Below, in pieces: positions 45,529 to 54,551 of a DNA stretch of 64,000 bases. The DNA comes from Anatilimnocola floriformis (GTDB lineage: Bacteria > Planctomycetota > Planctomycetia > Pirellulales > Pirellulaceae): contig NZ_JAMLFW010000002.1 of assembly GCF_024256385.1 (NCBI RefSeq), forward strand, positions 682,001 to 746,000, given 5' to 3'. Numbering within the stretch: the stretch's first letter is position 1; the number at the start of each line of letters is the position of its first letter. Both the position numbers and the translations under genes were made by a program. The notes beneath the pieces were generated by a model. It saw only the letters and a program-made list of their open reading frames with translations. It ran no database searches and was not told the origin of the DNA.

Positions 45529-45990
45529 ATGTTGAATGCCACCATCAATCTGACCGTCGCTGTTCGCCGCTTTTCGCTCGTTACTGCGCTGCTTTTGTTA
45601 GCCGGTTGTGGCGGCTCAACGCACCCCAAAACCTACCCCGTTCGCGGTGAACTCTTTGTCCAGGGTCAGCCCGCCGCTGGCGCTCGCGTGATTCTGCACC
45701 CCGAAGTGGCCGGCGACCAAACACTCTGGCCCCATGGTTTTCCGCAAGCGGTGGTAAATCCCGAAGGCAAATTTCAGTTTGGTTGTTTCGCCGATGCCGA
45801 TGGTGCTCCGGCCGGCAACTATAAGCTCCTCGCGCGCTGGGACGAAGACAACGGCGGCGCTACGGAAGATTCGACGCGACCGCCCCCCAAGAATCGCTTG
45901 GCCGATTCTTTTTTTGATGCCGCCCGCTCTCCCTGGTCGGTGACGGTTGAACCCAAAACCAATCAACTCACCCGCTTTGAGGTCCCCTAA
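45529..45990 (+). CDS. Small lipoprotein paired with DUF1559 gene
   Basis: A 153-residue product from ATG 45529 (GTG 45520 is also possible). The N-terminus has a lipobox LLAGCGG ending in the modified Cys. The mature part has a carboxypeptidase regulatory-like fold (YPVRGELFVQGQPAAGARVI, GKFQFGCFADADGAPAGNYK), common in planctomycete lipoproteins. The stop TAA overlaps the ATG of the downstream DUF1559 gene by one base, so the two are translated together. Confidence 0.82.
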   Translation: MLNATINLTVAVRRFSLVTALLLLAGCGGSTHPKTYPVRGELFVQGQPAAGARVILHPEVAGDQTLWPHGFPQAVVNPEGKFQFGCFADADGAPAGNYKLLARWDEDNGGATEDSTRPPPKNRLADSFFDAARSPWSVTVEPKTNQLTRFEVP

Positions 45991-46913
45991 TGTCTCGCCC
46001 GAATTTGTCTCGCCGCGCATTCACGCTGGTCGAGTTGCTTGTCGTCATCGCCATTATCGGCGTGCTGGTCGCGCTGCTGCTTCCCGCCGTGCAATCGGCT
46101 CGCGAAGCCGCGCGGCGAATGCAGTGCAGCAACAACGTCAAGCAGATCATGCTCTCGATGCACCATTTTCACGATACGTACCTGGTGCTGCCGCCCGGCG
46201 CCGTGCGCGGTGCGTCGATTACTCCTGCACACAGCAAGTTCAACATTCCGGTGAACATCAAGCACGGCTGGGCGCCGTTCATCTTGCCGTTCATGGAACA
46301 GAAGAATTTGTCCGACAAGTATCGTTACGATCTCGATTGGACCGACGCCGGCAACTTGCCAGTTGTCGAAACGCACCTCAAAGTTTTCATCTGCCCCTCG
46401 ACCCCCGACCAGAAGCGCTACGATGTGCCCCGCTCGTCAGTTTCGGACTACGGCATTTTGAACGGCATTGATGCTGCTGGCCTGAATCCTTACGGCCTGG
46501 TCGATCGCGGCACGGTGGCCGTGAGCGGCCAAGGCGTGATGAAGGTAAATGAAATGATCCGCTTCGCCGAGATCACCGACGGCTTGTCGAATACCTTCTG
46601 GCTCGATGAAGATTGCGGTCGGCCGAAGCGCTATCGCCGCGGCTTGAAACTGCAGCCCACCCTGCAAAACGGCAACGGCAGCGCCTTTGCCGACACCAAC
46701 GAGCACATCATTCACGGCGCGACGGTCACGGGCAGCCCACAAACCGGGCCCTATGCCATCAACGCGACTAACGAAGACGAAATGTTCAGCTTTCATCCTG
46801 CCGGCGTGATGGCTGGCTTTGGCGATGGCTCGGTTCGGTTCTTGCAAGACTCCATCGACATAAAAGTGGCCGGCGCGATGGTCACTCGTGGCGGCGGCGA
46901 AATCATCCCGTAG
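45990..46913 (+). CDS. DUF1559 pilin-like protein
   Basis: The 307-residue protein has the type IV pilin-like N-terminus FTLVELLVVIAIIGVLVALL with the cleavage Gly replaced by Ala (RRAFTLVE), then LPAVQSAREAARRMQCSNNV, the family signature. The body ends with SFHPAGVMAGFGDGSVRFLQ, the DUF1559 H-x-G-G-like motif. It is probably a pseudopilin or surface protein. It is co-translated with the lipoprotein upstream. The domain function is unknown. Confidence 0.92.
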   Translation: MSRPNLSRRAFTLVELLVVIAIIGVLVALLLPAVQSAREAARRMQCSNNVKQIMLSMHHFHDTYLVLPPGAVRGASITPAHSKFNIPVNIKHGWAPFILPFMEQKNLSDKYRYDLDWTDAGNLPVVETHLKVFICPSTPDQKRYDVPRSSVSDYGILNGIDAAGLNPYGLVDRGTVAVSGQGVMKVNEMIRFAEITDGLSNTFWLDEDCGRPKRYRRGLKLQPTLQNGNGSAFADTNEHIIHGATVTGSPQTGPYAINATNEDEMFSFHPAGVMAGFGDGSVRFLQDSIDIKVAGAMVTRGGGEIIP

Positions 46914-46920
46914 CCAAAAC

Positions 46921-47859
46921 TCAAGGGCTCTGCTTTTCAATCAGTAAGGGATGTCGCCGCTGGGCTTCATCCCGTTTGAAGATCGGTCCTACTTCCACCA
47001 CGCAGGCATCGCCGACGGCCTTTACGTTCGCGCAGTCAGGCGAGCCCGGTGAGCCCTTGGTGGGATCGGGATAATATGCCGACGCTTTCTTCACTGCCGC
47101 GGGCTTGTCGTTGAGTCGCGGCCAACCGAAGGTAATGTTCACTAGCGGAATGTTCGAGCGGGGAATCTTGCTCGTCGAATAAACTTCGACAAACGCCGAG
47201 TGCCGGTTCCAGAACTGAAACTTTTCTCCCTCGAACAGCAGGCTGCCGATGTCGGTCGTCGTGCCGGTCGCATGTTCTTTCACGCGGCAAGTGAACCACG
47301 TCGCCCGGGCATCTTTGTGATCGATCGTGTCACCCTTGGTGATGCTCCAGGTGTACTTCCCTTTCTTCCAAACATACGGCCGCCGCACGCTGGCGAACTC
47401 TCCTTCGTAGCCAGCGCTTTCCATCAGGCAGTCATCAGCAGCGACTCGCACGTGCTCGAGGCCAATCTTGGTCTTCTTATCGGCTGACCAGCGCGAGAAG
47501 ATCGCGCCGAGCCCACGATGCACGCGAGTGCGACTTTCCTTGTCGGCCCAGCCGTTGATATTGGTCTGCAATCCACCATAAAACTGCAAGCCGTTGATCT
47601 TGGCAATGCCGCAGGGCGAGACATACAGGTTGTATTTCTCGGGCACGTCGCGATCGATCGTCACATCCATTTCGAGCGACGTGAAATCATCGGTGGGCAT
47701 TTCAAAGTCCCACCAAATATTGGCGACATGCCAAGGCGACGGCGGCAACTTCACGCCAACCTTATCGGCCATCTCCTGCGGTGTGGGTTGTTCGCACGGA
47801 TCGTCGGCGGCGGTGATCAGCAGCAACGACAGGAAAATGACTCGCAACATATTTCTCAT
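46921..47859 (-). CDS. Secreted protein of unknown function (DUF3472-like?)
   Basis: A 312-residue protein with a short signal peptide (MRNMLRVIFLSLLLITAADD); the Met at 47850 has better spacing from an AGGA site and would remove three residues. The body is beta-rich and has two parts: FEMPTDDFTSLEMDVTIDRD with VPEKYNLYVSPCGIAKINGL, then YVWKKGKYTWSITKGDTID. It resembles DUF3472 as I remember it, but this is not certain. It lies in a minus-strand group with the sialidase-like and SASA-type genes and may act on the same glycans. Confidence 0.6.
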   Translation of the reverse strand: MRNMLRVIFLSLLLITAADDPCEQPTPQEMADKVGVKLPPSPWHVANIWWDFEMPTDDFTSLEMDVTIDRDVPEKYNLYVSPCGIAKINGLQFYGGLQTNINGWADKESRTRVHRGLGAIFSRWSADKKTKIGLEHVRVAADDCLMESAGYEGEFASVRRPYVWKKGKYTWSITKGDTIDHKDARATWFTCRVKEHATGTTTDIGSLLFEGEKFQFWNRHSAFVEVYSTSKIPRSNIPLVNITFGWPRLNDKPAAVKKASAYYPDPTKGSPGSPDCANVKAVGDACVVEVGPIFKRDEAQRRHPLLIEKQSP

Positions 47860-48078
47860 TCCTCGTAGGTCACTTCATTCAGAAAGCCCGACGCGTTAGC
47901 GAGGGATTTGGACGCGAGGACATCAGATCCGCCAACGTGCGACAGCACCAAGGACAGCGGGAACGAACTCGAAATCGCTTACCAATCCTTGCACAACTCA
48001 GCCGCCGCGAATGGTGCTACCGCACGTTACCAAAAGTTGCGTCCACACGCCCAATCCCTCGCTCACGCTGCGGGCTTC

Positions 48079-50376
48079 CTACTTCGCCAACGGCGGCAGC
48101 TTCGCGCTGTAATGCACGGCCCGATGCCGGTTGTCGTCGAAGGCAAAATGCAACCACTGTTTATCCGCACTCACAAAGCCATCGGGATAATTCATGCGCC
48201 CCTTCGGCCCATCGACGCTCTCGGCTTGCAGCACGCGCTGATACGGCCAGGTCTTCATGCCGTCGAAACTGATCCACAACGCCATCGGACTGCGATGTTT
48301 CGAGTTCGGGTTGTGCAACAGCGCGACAGTGTCGCCGCCGAGTGAATAGAGCGTCGCCTTGCTGCCGGGATTCGGAATCTTCGTCGCGCTCGCGTACTCC
48401 GGCCATGCCTTACCGTCTTTTGAATATGCGGCGTAAAGAAATCCGCCGAGACCATCGCCGCGAATGATCATGCCGATCTTGCCGCTGGCGAGTTCGACGA
48501 GATTACTCTCGGCCCAGCCGAAGTAACGATCGTTGGGCGTGAGTCGCACGTTGCCATGCTCGCTCCAAGTCTTCCCGCCGTCGCTGCTCAGCAGTACGCC
48601 GTTGCGCGGGTTGGTGAAATCGCGATCCAGCGGCGGCCGATCCTGCTGATCTTCCGGGCCGATGTAATGCTGAAACGGCAACAGAATCCTGCCATCGCGT
48701 GTGACGATGTGATTTCGAATGAATGTTCGCTCTTTCAATCGACCCGGCACTTCAAACGGCTTGCTCCGAGTCTTAAACGAATCGTCGCTCGTCAGAAACC
48801 AACTTCGCCAATCGCTGTTCCAGTGCTTCGAATGCGTCGAGAAGAACAAAGTCGCCCGACCATCGCGAATCATCAGCTCCGTTGGACCCTGGCCGATCGT
48901 TTTTCCTTCGCGTGGAAAGCCAACGTCGAATCGCTCCAGCTTCGACCACGTTTTGCCTTTGTCATTGCTGCGCGTCACGCCGGTGTAGTTATCCGGCGAC
49001 GGCTCTTTGTCGCCGCCGGCGAGCATAAACAGAATCCACGAGCCATCGGGCAGCTCGCGCAGCGTCGTGTCGCACACCATGCTATTCGGTTTCACGCCGT
49101 CGTACGGGATGCTCGAGAAATCTTCCTTGGCATCGATGGCTGCCTGCGCAGTCCACTTCGGATCAGGCACAATCTCCTTCGGCGCGTGCGGCGAATGGGC
49201 TTTGTTGACGAGCATCTTCGCCTTCGCGCCCGGTGAAGAAAACTTGCCAGCCACGATGTCTTCCTCGCGGAACTTGGCGAGCAGAATCTCCGCATCGGTG
49301 TGACGGTTCCAGTCGTAGAGAATATGGATCTGTCCATCCGGCGCCTGAAAGCCATCGGGGTAACTCACCAGCCCGCGGTCATCGAGCAGCAGCGGCTTGC
49401 TCCAGGTCTCGCCGTCGTCGCTCGAAAGATAAGCGCACATGTTCGACCGTCGCGTCAGACGCACGTCGACAGGACCATTCTTCACCAGCAACAGCTTGCC
49501 CGACTGTAATCGGCGAATGAAAAAACGCGCACTTAGATTCTTGATCTCCGATTGCTGCGGCGCGCTCCAAGTTTTCCCCTGATCGCTGGAAAAACTTTCG
49601 TGCAGTCCTTCTTTCGTCCGCGCAAGCATCCAGAGTTTGCTGTCGTTCTTTTCGACGATCATGTGCTCGTCGAAATGCGATTCCGGAAACGCCACGCCGC
49701 CGCGTCGCGTCCAAGTCTTTCCCTGATCGGCCGAGGCATAGACGTTGGCCATTCGAATGACATCGAGATCGCGATGCGATTCTTTAAACAGCTCCGGGCC
49801 GATGCGATCGCGGGTCCAGAGCGAAACGGGCAACAGCCAATCGCCATTTTTCAGCACCGTGGGTTTGCAAAGCGTGCAGCCATCGGCAAATCGCACCGGC
49901 TCGGTCCACTTCGGCTCGTCGGCATCGGGATTATCACAGCGAATGTACCAATCACCGCCCCGGCCATCGAAGTAACCGAGGCTTTGATCGAAGAACAACC
50001 ACAACCGCCCCTGCGGATCGGTCCACAGATTGCCAACCAGCGCTCGTCGCTGCGGCGCGTTCGGCGGATCGGTCGGATCAATCACGAGTCTGGGCTTTGA
50101 CCACGTGCTGCCGCCATCATCGCTGGTGGCGAGCATGAAGAAGCCATTCGGATTATCGCCATTGCCGACCCAGCACGCCCACAACCGCCCCTTCGGCGTG
50201 CGATCGATGCCGATGATCATGTTGCCCGTTCGCACCTGATCGTCGTACTGCGGCCCAGGCTTGTAATTGAGTTCGGGCGGCACGAGCGAAAGATCGAGCA
50301 GAGCCTTATCGGGCTCCGCGGCAACGAGTGACGAAGTTGCAAGCAGCAATGCGCAAAGAGCGATATGAATTTTCAT
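48079..50376 (-). CDS. Exported protein with two sialidase-like (BNR) domains
   Basis: The 765-residue product has a signal peptide (MKIHIALCALLLATSSLVAA) and two propeller domains of about 370 residues each (about 25-390 and 395-760). At least six Asp boxes are visible (ATSDDGGSTWSKP, SADQGKTWTRR, SSDQGKTWSAP, SSDDGETWSKP, SNDKGKTWSKL, SSDGGKTWSEH). Exo-sialidases and related glycoside hydrolases share this fold, but planctomycete members often act on other sugars. The duplication is unusual and could join a catalytic and a binding domain. The SASA-type esterase gene lies upstream in the same direction. Confidence 0.87.
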   Translation of the reverse strand: MKIHIALCALLLATSSLVAAEPDKALLDLSLVPPELNYKPGPQYDDQVRTGNMIIGIDRTPKGRLWACWVGNGDNPNGFFMLATSDDGGSTWSKPRLVIDPTDPPNAPQRRALVGNLWTDPQGRLWLFFDQSLGYFDGRGGDWYIRCDNPDADEPKWTEPVRFADGCTLCKPTVLKNGDWLLPVSLWTRDRIGPELFKESHRDLDVIRMANVYASADQGKTWTRRGGVAFPESHFDEHMIVEKNDSKLWMLARTKEGLHESFSSDQGKTWSAPQQSEIKNLSARFFIRRLQSGKLLLVKNGPVDVRLTRRSNMCAYLSSDDGETWSKPLLLDDRGLVSYPDGFQAPDGQIHILYDWNRHTDAEILLAKFREEDIVAGKFSSPGAKAKMLVNKAHSPHAPKEIVPDPKWTAQAAIDAKEDFSSIPYDGVKPNSMVCDTTLRELPDGSWILFMLAGGDKEPSPDNYTGVTRSNDKGKTWSKLERFDVGFPREGKTIGQGPTELMIRDGRATLFFSTHSKHWNSDWRSWFLTSDDSFKTRSKPFEVPGRLKERTFIRNHIVTRDGRILLPFQHYIGPEDQQDRPPLDRDFTNPRNGVLLSSDGGKTWSEHGNVRLTPNDRYFGWAESNLVELASGKIGMIIRGDGLGGFLYAAYSKDGKAWPEYASATKIPNPGSKATLYSLGGDTVALLHNPNSKHRSPMALWISFDGMKTWPYQRVLQAESVDGPKGRMNYPDGFVSADKQWLHFAFDDNRHRAVHYSAKLPPLAK

Positions 50377-50447
50377 AGTCCGCTCATCATAACCGGGTCG
50401 GCGCGCATCGCGTTCCGCCTAGATACAGCGTCGATGCGAGTTCCACT

Positions 50448-51242
50448 TCACTTCGTCAGCTTCGTAAACGCTTCCGCATAACGTTTGCCAAACTCACGCA
50501 GACTGGCGCTGTCGAAGTGGACTTTGTCTCCCTTGTGCTTCAGGCCGGCAGCGGAGACGTAAGCCGCGTTGACGACGTGCTTGGACAAGTTCTGGTGGGC
50601 CTGGTCGACCTGGCGGTTGTATTCGTCCCACGGCACGTCTTCAAATTGGCCAATCTGACCGACGAGGAACGGCACGTCGCTGCCGAGCTCGGCGCGGAAA
50701 CGTTTCACCAAGTCCTGCAGCTTGGCATCGTAGGTCGGCGCGAGTTTGGCATTCGAGTCCGATTCGCCTTGATGCCAGAGAATGCCCTTGAGCGTTCCCT
50801 TCTCCACGGCAAGCTTGGCGCGCTTGATGGCGTCGTCCCAGGGATGGCTGTTGGTCGGTTTGTAAAACTCCCCCGGCTTCCAGCTGTCGATAGGCGAGCC
50901 GCCGACCGCGCAGGGAATGAGACCAATCGTAATGCCGGGGTTGGCCTCGGCGATCTGCAAACCGAACGATTTCCCCAGACCGACGCCGGCGGCGCCTTTG
51001 TCGAAATGGATCGGGTCGACGGCGGGAACCCATTCGCCCGCTTTGTTCAACGCGAGGACGCGCGGGTCCGGCCGTTTGTCTTCATCCTCGACCTTGCCGC
51101 GGCCGGCCATGTTCGATTGACCAACGAGCAGAAAGAGGTGGAACTTGTCCTTGGCGGGAAGTTTCGTTTCAGCCGAGGCGAAATTGGCGGCGGCGATAAC
51201 GGCTAGGGCGGCGAACGCAGCGAAGAAGCGGCGGGTGAGCAT
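50448..51242 (-). CDS. SASA-type carbohydrate O-acetylesterase
   Basis: The 264-residue exported protein has a signal peptide (about 1-24) and the SGNH-like signature GQSNMAG at residues 41-47 with the nucleophile Ser43. The Gly/Asn region is AVGGSPIDSW, the HQGESDS block follows, and the catalytic Asp/His pair is in KGDKVHFDSASLREF near the end. The family removes acetyl groups from sialic acids or xylan. GGAGTTACC precedes ATG 51242. With the sialidase-like gene it forms a plausible glycan-use pair. Confidence 0.9.
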   Translation of the reverse strand: MLTRRFFAAFAALAVIAAANFASAETKLPAKDKFHLFLLVGQSNMAGRGKVEDEDKRPDPRVLALNKAGEWVPAVDPIHFDKGAAGVGLGKSFGLQIAEANPGITIGLIPCAVGGSPIDSWKPGEFYKPTNSHPWDDAIKRAKLAVEKGTLKGILWHQGESDSNAKLAPTYDAKLQDLVKRFRAELGSDVPFLVGQIGQFEDVPWDEYNRQVDQAHQNLSKHVVNAAYVSAAGLKHKGDKVHFDSASLREFGKRYAEAFTKLTK

Positions 51243-51446
51243 GGTAACTCCGAGGGAAATAGCGTGGGAGAGTTAGCCGTGATTCTGCCGCATGCCGTAG
51301 CCGAAAACAACTTGCGCTCTGCGACCCATTCGATGCGGCGCGACGTTTGCGATCTATCCAGGCCGATGGACCGAGTTGGAAAAGCCAGATCCGCGGACAT
51401 CTTGAAACCTCCCCAATGCAGAGCCTGAGAGTTTAGGAGCAAGTCG

Positions 51447-52178
51447 ATGAGAACGCGGGAGTTAGAACAATATCGTCAGCAATTGCACATCCTCCGCGAG
51501 CGATTGCTAGGGGTTGTAACTGCGGTTACCGCGCAAGCAATGCAGCCGAGCGGCGGCCAGGGTGAATCAGAATTGTCCAATGCCCCCATGCATTTAGCCG
51601 ATATGGGAACCGAAGAATACCTGCACGATTTGAACGCGACGTTGCTCGAAAACGAAGAAGACCTCGCTGCTGAAGTACAAGCTGCCATCGAGCGCCTCGA
51701 CGATGGCACCTTCGGCGTGTGCGACAACTGCGATCAAGACATTGTTCCCGAGCGGCTCCAAGCCATGCCGTTTGTGCGACATTGTGTCGTGTGTGCCGAA
51801 GCCATCGATCATCGCGAGCGAAGCAACTTTAATCTCGGCCGGCCAATGTCGCCGCGCGATACGCTCGCGCCCGAAGGCGAGATGCACGAGAATCGCTCGG
51901 GAATTGCAGCCACGCTAGCAGACTTCGATTCGCAGGATGCTCAAGAGTATCTCGACGACATCCACGCAGCAGGAACCGCCGGCGGCGGCACTGCAGTCGG
52001 CGGCTTGGCCGGTACGAACATCGGTCGCGGTGAACCAAGTATCAGCGATCTACAAGAAGCGACCGGCAGTGGCGACTTCGATCGTGTCGATGCACGTGAT
52101 GAAGATGATGACGCACCACTTGCCGCGCGGAATGGCTCTGCGATTCGTGGAGCGCCGAAGAATCAACGGCCGCGGTGA
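51447..52178 (+). CDS. DksA/TraR-type zinc-finger protein with long C-terminal tail
   Basis: The 243-residue product has the coiled-coil start (ELEQYRQQLHILRERLLGVV) and the C4 zinc finger with Cys92, Cys95, Cys113 and Cys116 (GVCDNCDQDI, VRHCVVCAEAI). The family binds RNA polymerase near the secondary channel and alters promoter use with ppGpp. A tail of about 110 residues (after 135) is Gly/Asp-rich and probably disordered; it is much longer than in E. coli DksA (151 residues total). AGGAG precedes ATG 51447. Confidence 0.88.
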   Translation: MRTRELEQYRQQLHILRERLLGVVTAVTAQAMQPSGGQGESELSNAPMHLADMGTEEYLHDLNATLLENEEDLAAEVQAAIERLDDGTFGVCDNCDQDIVPERLQAMPFVRHCVVCAEAIDHRERSNFNLGRPMSPRDTLAPEGEMHENRSGIAATLADFDSQDAQEYLDDIHAAGTAGGGTAVGGLAGTNIGRGEPSISDLQEATGSGDFDRVDARDEDDDAPLAARNGSAIRGAPKNQRPR

Positions 52179-52198
52179 ACTCGGCAGCAGAGAGCGAG

Positions 52199-54181
52199 TT
52201 ACTTCAGCCAATACTCCAGAAACGCCAACTCGAGTTCCAGCGCTTCCGTCGTCGGAATATGTCCCTTGCGCGCCGTCATCGCCACGCGGTTTTCGGCGCC
52301 GAGGAGTTGATTCACCGCGATGAGATGTTGCAATGGTTGCCAGTTGCGCGGCGGATCTTCCGTTCCTCCGGAAACGAGGACAGGCCGTGGCGCCATGAGG
52401 GCGTGCAGATCGACGAGATCTTCGTGAGCGTCTGCCATTCGCTTGTATAAACCCGTGCGTGGATTATCAGCCGAGGGAACTCCCGGTTTGCGTGTCGTTT
52501 GCGGATCGTAGCCGAGGTACCAAGGCTCCCAATAGTTGACGTTCGAATTCTTCTCATTGAAGACGATGCCCGGGTCGGACCAAACCGCGCAGGCGAAGGG
52601 TTCGTGCAGGCAGGAGGCGAACATCGACCACTTGCCGCCATAGGAAAGGCCGATCACGCCGATTCGTTTCGGGTCGACGTTTGGCAGTTGGGCGAGCGCG
52701 GTGTGACAGTTGGCTGCGACGTAGGCGAGCAACGTGAGTGGTTGCCGACGTTGTTCTTTGCCGGCTTGGGTGAGTAGCTCGCGCGTTTCGACGCCGATGT
52801 TTTCAAAACTCCCCGGCGTGCCGATTGAGAGCGTGACGAAACCGCGCTTCACGAGCTGCAAACCGTAGTCGTGCGTACCTTGCCCTTTCTTTCCTTCACC
52901 GATGCTTGTCTGCGGTTCGTAGAAAGGTACGAACACCGCGGGGAACGGACCGGCCCCGTTCGGTGTGAGCAAATACCCATCGGCCTGTTTGCCGTCGGCA
53001 GAGATTTGCACGTTTACGTGCTGCTGCGTGTAGCCATCTTTCTCAACGGTTTCTAGTTTTTTGAGAACCGGCTTCTCAAGCAGCGGCGGCCACGGCCCGA
53101 GTCGCTCGTGCCACTGCTGGAGAATCTCCGCGCGACGTTTTTGCCAGACCTCTTTCGTCTCCACGCGCGAGCCATCAGCAAACAGCAACGGCGAACGATA
53201 GTCGCCAAGCTTCCCCGCGAACTCAGCCGGTGGTTTGGTAAACGGCTCGAGTTGTTTCCAGAGTTCGTCCTTCTCTGCGGCGCAGAGGAAAGACACCGTG
53301 AACAGAAAGATGGCAGAGGCGAGGAGAAGAATGCGCATCGGAAGTCCTCCGTAGGTGAGACCGAATATAACCAGCGGCGTGAAAAGTGCGAAATCGGCCA
53401 GAGCGCGTACCGCATCGCCACAGAACTGCTGCGCAGCACGATGCAGGAGCGTGAGGAGCGCAAATGCTGTAGCGAGCGCGATGTAAAACAACTGATCGAC
53501 AGAGAACATCGCCAGCGCAACGGCTGTGATGGTGAGAAGTACTCCTCCGATCGCCAAATCGCGCGCGAGCGTCGGCCACCAATTCGACGCTGCGCCGCCG
53601 TCATTCAAGCGATCGCTGTCGGCATCGCGAGCAGCAATCACCAGGCAATTAAAAGCCACGACAAGCGCAATTGAAATCAGCAACGGCAATGAGCGCGCGG
53701 TTGCTCCCAAGCAGGCAAACGCGCCAAGCGCGAAGAATATCCCCACACCAAATTCCTTGCCGGGAAGTTTGCGCGGGAGAATCGGAGTAATGAAGAGGAG
53801 TATGTGGAGCAGCATTCCGAACGCCACGACGACCCCACGTCTCCAAACATCGCGCGGAAGTCCTCGCCAGAACAGCACATCGATTAGACACGCGGCGCCA
53901 ACGGCGAGACAGACTAAAAAGAGCCAGCGATAGTCACGCCCGAAGCGGAGTCTGCCGGTCGCGCGCGACCAATCGCGACAACGGGCCACGTCGACGAGTC
54001 GGTCGGAAAGGTAGATACACCAGACGACCAAAAACATCGCCGCAGCAACTTCGGGGAGCAACGATTGCCCCAGCGATCGGCTGAGCGCCCAGGTCCAAGT
54101 CGTCACCACGCATGGCGCGTCGAGCCCCAACCAACTCGGCAAGAACCACCAGCGAAAGCTTGCGCGGTCGTCGTTCGTCAC
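52199..54181 (-). CDS. UbiA-like membrane domain joined in frame to an exported acetyl-xylan-esterase-like hydrolase
   Basis: One frame of 660 residues starts at GTG 54181, two bases after the dgkA stop. Residues about 20-280 have eight or nine membrane helices with two Asp-rich loops (YLSDRLVDVAR and AARDADSDRLND), as in UbiA-type prenyltransferases. No stop intervenes before residue 282, where MRILLLASAIFLFTVSFLCA looks like a signal peptide with its own GGAGG site (see next entry). The C-terminal part (about 380 residues) is an alpha/beta hydrolase: IGVIGLSYGGKWS holds the nucleophile, KGHIPTTEALELE the His. Either a true fusion, a lost stop codon or a joint frame of two genes is possible. 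The membrane part would work with lipids; the esterase part would be exported. Confidence 0.8.
   Translation of the reverse strand: MTNDDRASFRWWFLPSWLGLDAPCVVTTWTWALSRSLGQSLLPEVAAAMFLVVWCIYLSDRLVDVARCRDWSRATGRLRFGRDYRWLFLVCLAVGAACLIDVLFWRGLPRDVWRRGVVVAFGMLLHILLFITPILPRKLPGKEFGVGIFFALGAFACLGATARSLPLLISIALVVAFNCLVIAARDADSDRLNDGGAASNWWPTLARDLAIGGVLLTITAVALAMFSVDQLFYIALATAFALLTLLHRAAQQFCGDAVRALADFALFTPLVIFGLTYGGLPMRILLLASAIFLFTVSFLCAAEKDELWKQLEPFTKPPAEFAGKLGDYRSPLLFADGSRVETKEVWQKRRAEILQQWHERLGPWPPLLEKPVLKKLETVEKDGYTQQHVNVQISADGKQADGYLLTPNGAGPFPAVFVPFYEPQTSIGEGKKGQGTHDYGLQLVKRGFVTLSIGTPGSFENIGVETRELLTQAGKEQRRQPLTLLAYVAANCHTALAQLPNVDPKRIGVIGLSYGGKWSMFASCLHEPFACAVWSDPGIVFNEKNSNVNYWEPWYLGYDPQTTRKPGVPSADNPRTGLYKRMADAHEDLVDLHALMAPRPVLVSGGTEDPPRNWQPLQHLIAVNQLLGAENRVAMTARKGHIPTTEALELELAFLEYWLK
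53336..53350 (-). promoter_or_regulatory. Internal ribosome binding site and start for the esterase half
   Basis: The minus strand reads GGAGG (53350-53346), seven spacer bases, then ATG (53338-53336), inside the joint UbiA-esterase frame. Starting there gives 379 residues with a complete signal peptide, the normal size of an exported esterase. This suggests the hydrolase is made as its own protein even though the frame is continuous. Confidence 0.75.
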
Positions 54182-54182
54182 A

Positions 54183-54551
54183 TCACCACCCCAGTCGCAC
54201 AAGCACCTTCGGCACAAAGATCAATCCACCAATCACCGCAGCAGTCATGGCGGCCACGAGCACCGCAGCCGAACTGCAATCCTTGGCTTGGCCAATGAGG
54301 GGATCCTGCTCGCGCGTTATGCGATCGGCGAGGCACTCGAGCGCAGTATTGAAACACTCGAGCGCGATCACAGTTCCCACGCACCCGACGACGGCAGCCC
54401 ATTCCCAAGTTGCCAACTGGAAATAAACGGCAGCGGCAAGGACGCCGATCGCGGCCACCAGATGCAGTCGCATGTTCTGCTCGCGATGGAGCGCGTGGAA
54501 GAATCCGGTGGCGCCAATTCGAAAGCTCCGCAGAAATTTTGAGACGTTCAT
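54183..54551 (-). CDS. dgkA: Undecaprenol/diacylglycerol kinase
   Basis: ATG 54551 gives 122 residues, the normal length; the open frame to 54830 adds a poor N-terminus. Conserved parts are EQNMRLH (24-30), the catalytic ALECFNTALE (63-72) and QAKDCSSAAVL near 88-98, with three membrane helices. It phosphorylates undecaprenol or diacylglycerol at the inner membrane, feeding the carrier lipid of cell-wall and polysaccharide synthesis. The next gene (UbiA-like) starts two bases after its stop, which suggests joint translation and a link to isoprenoid lipids. Confidence 0.93.
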   Translation of the reverse strand: MNVSKFLRSFRIGATGFFHALHREQNMRLHLVAAIGVLAAAVYFQLATWEWAAVVGCVGTVIALECFNTALECLADRITREQDPLIGQAKDCSSAAVLVAAMTAAVIGGLIFVPKVLVRLGW

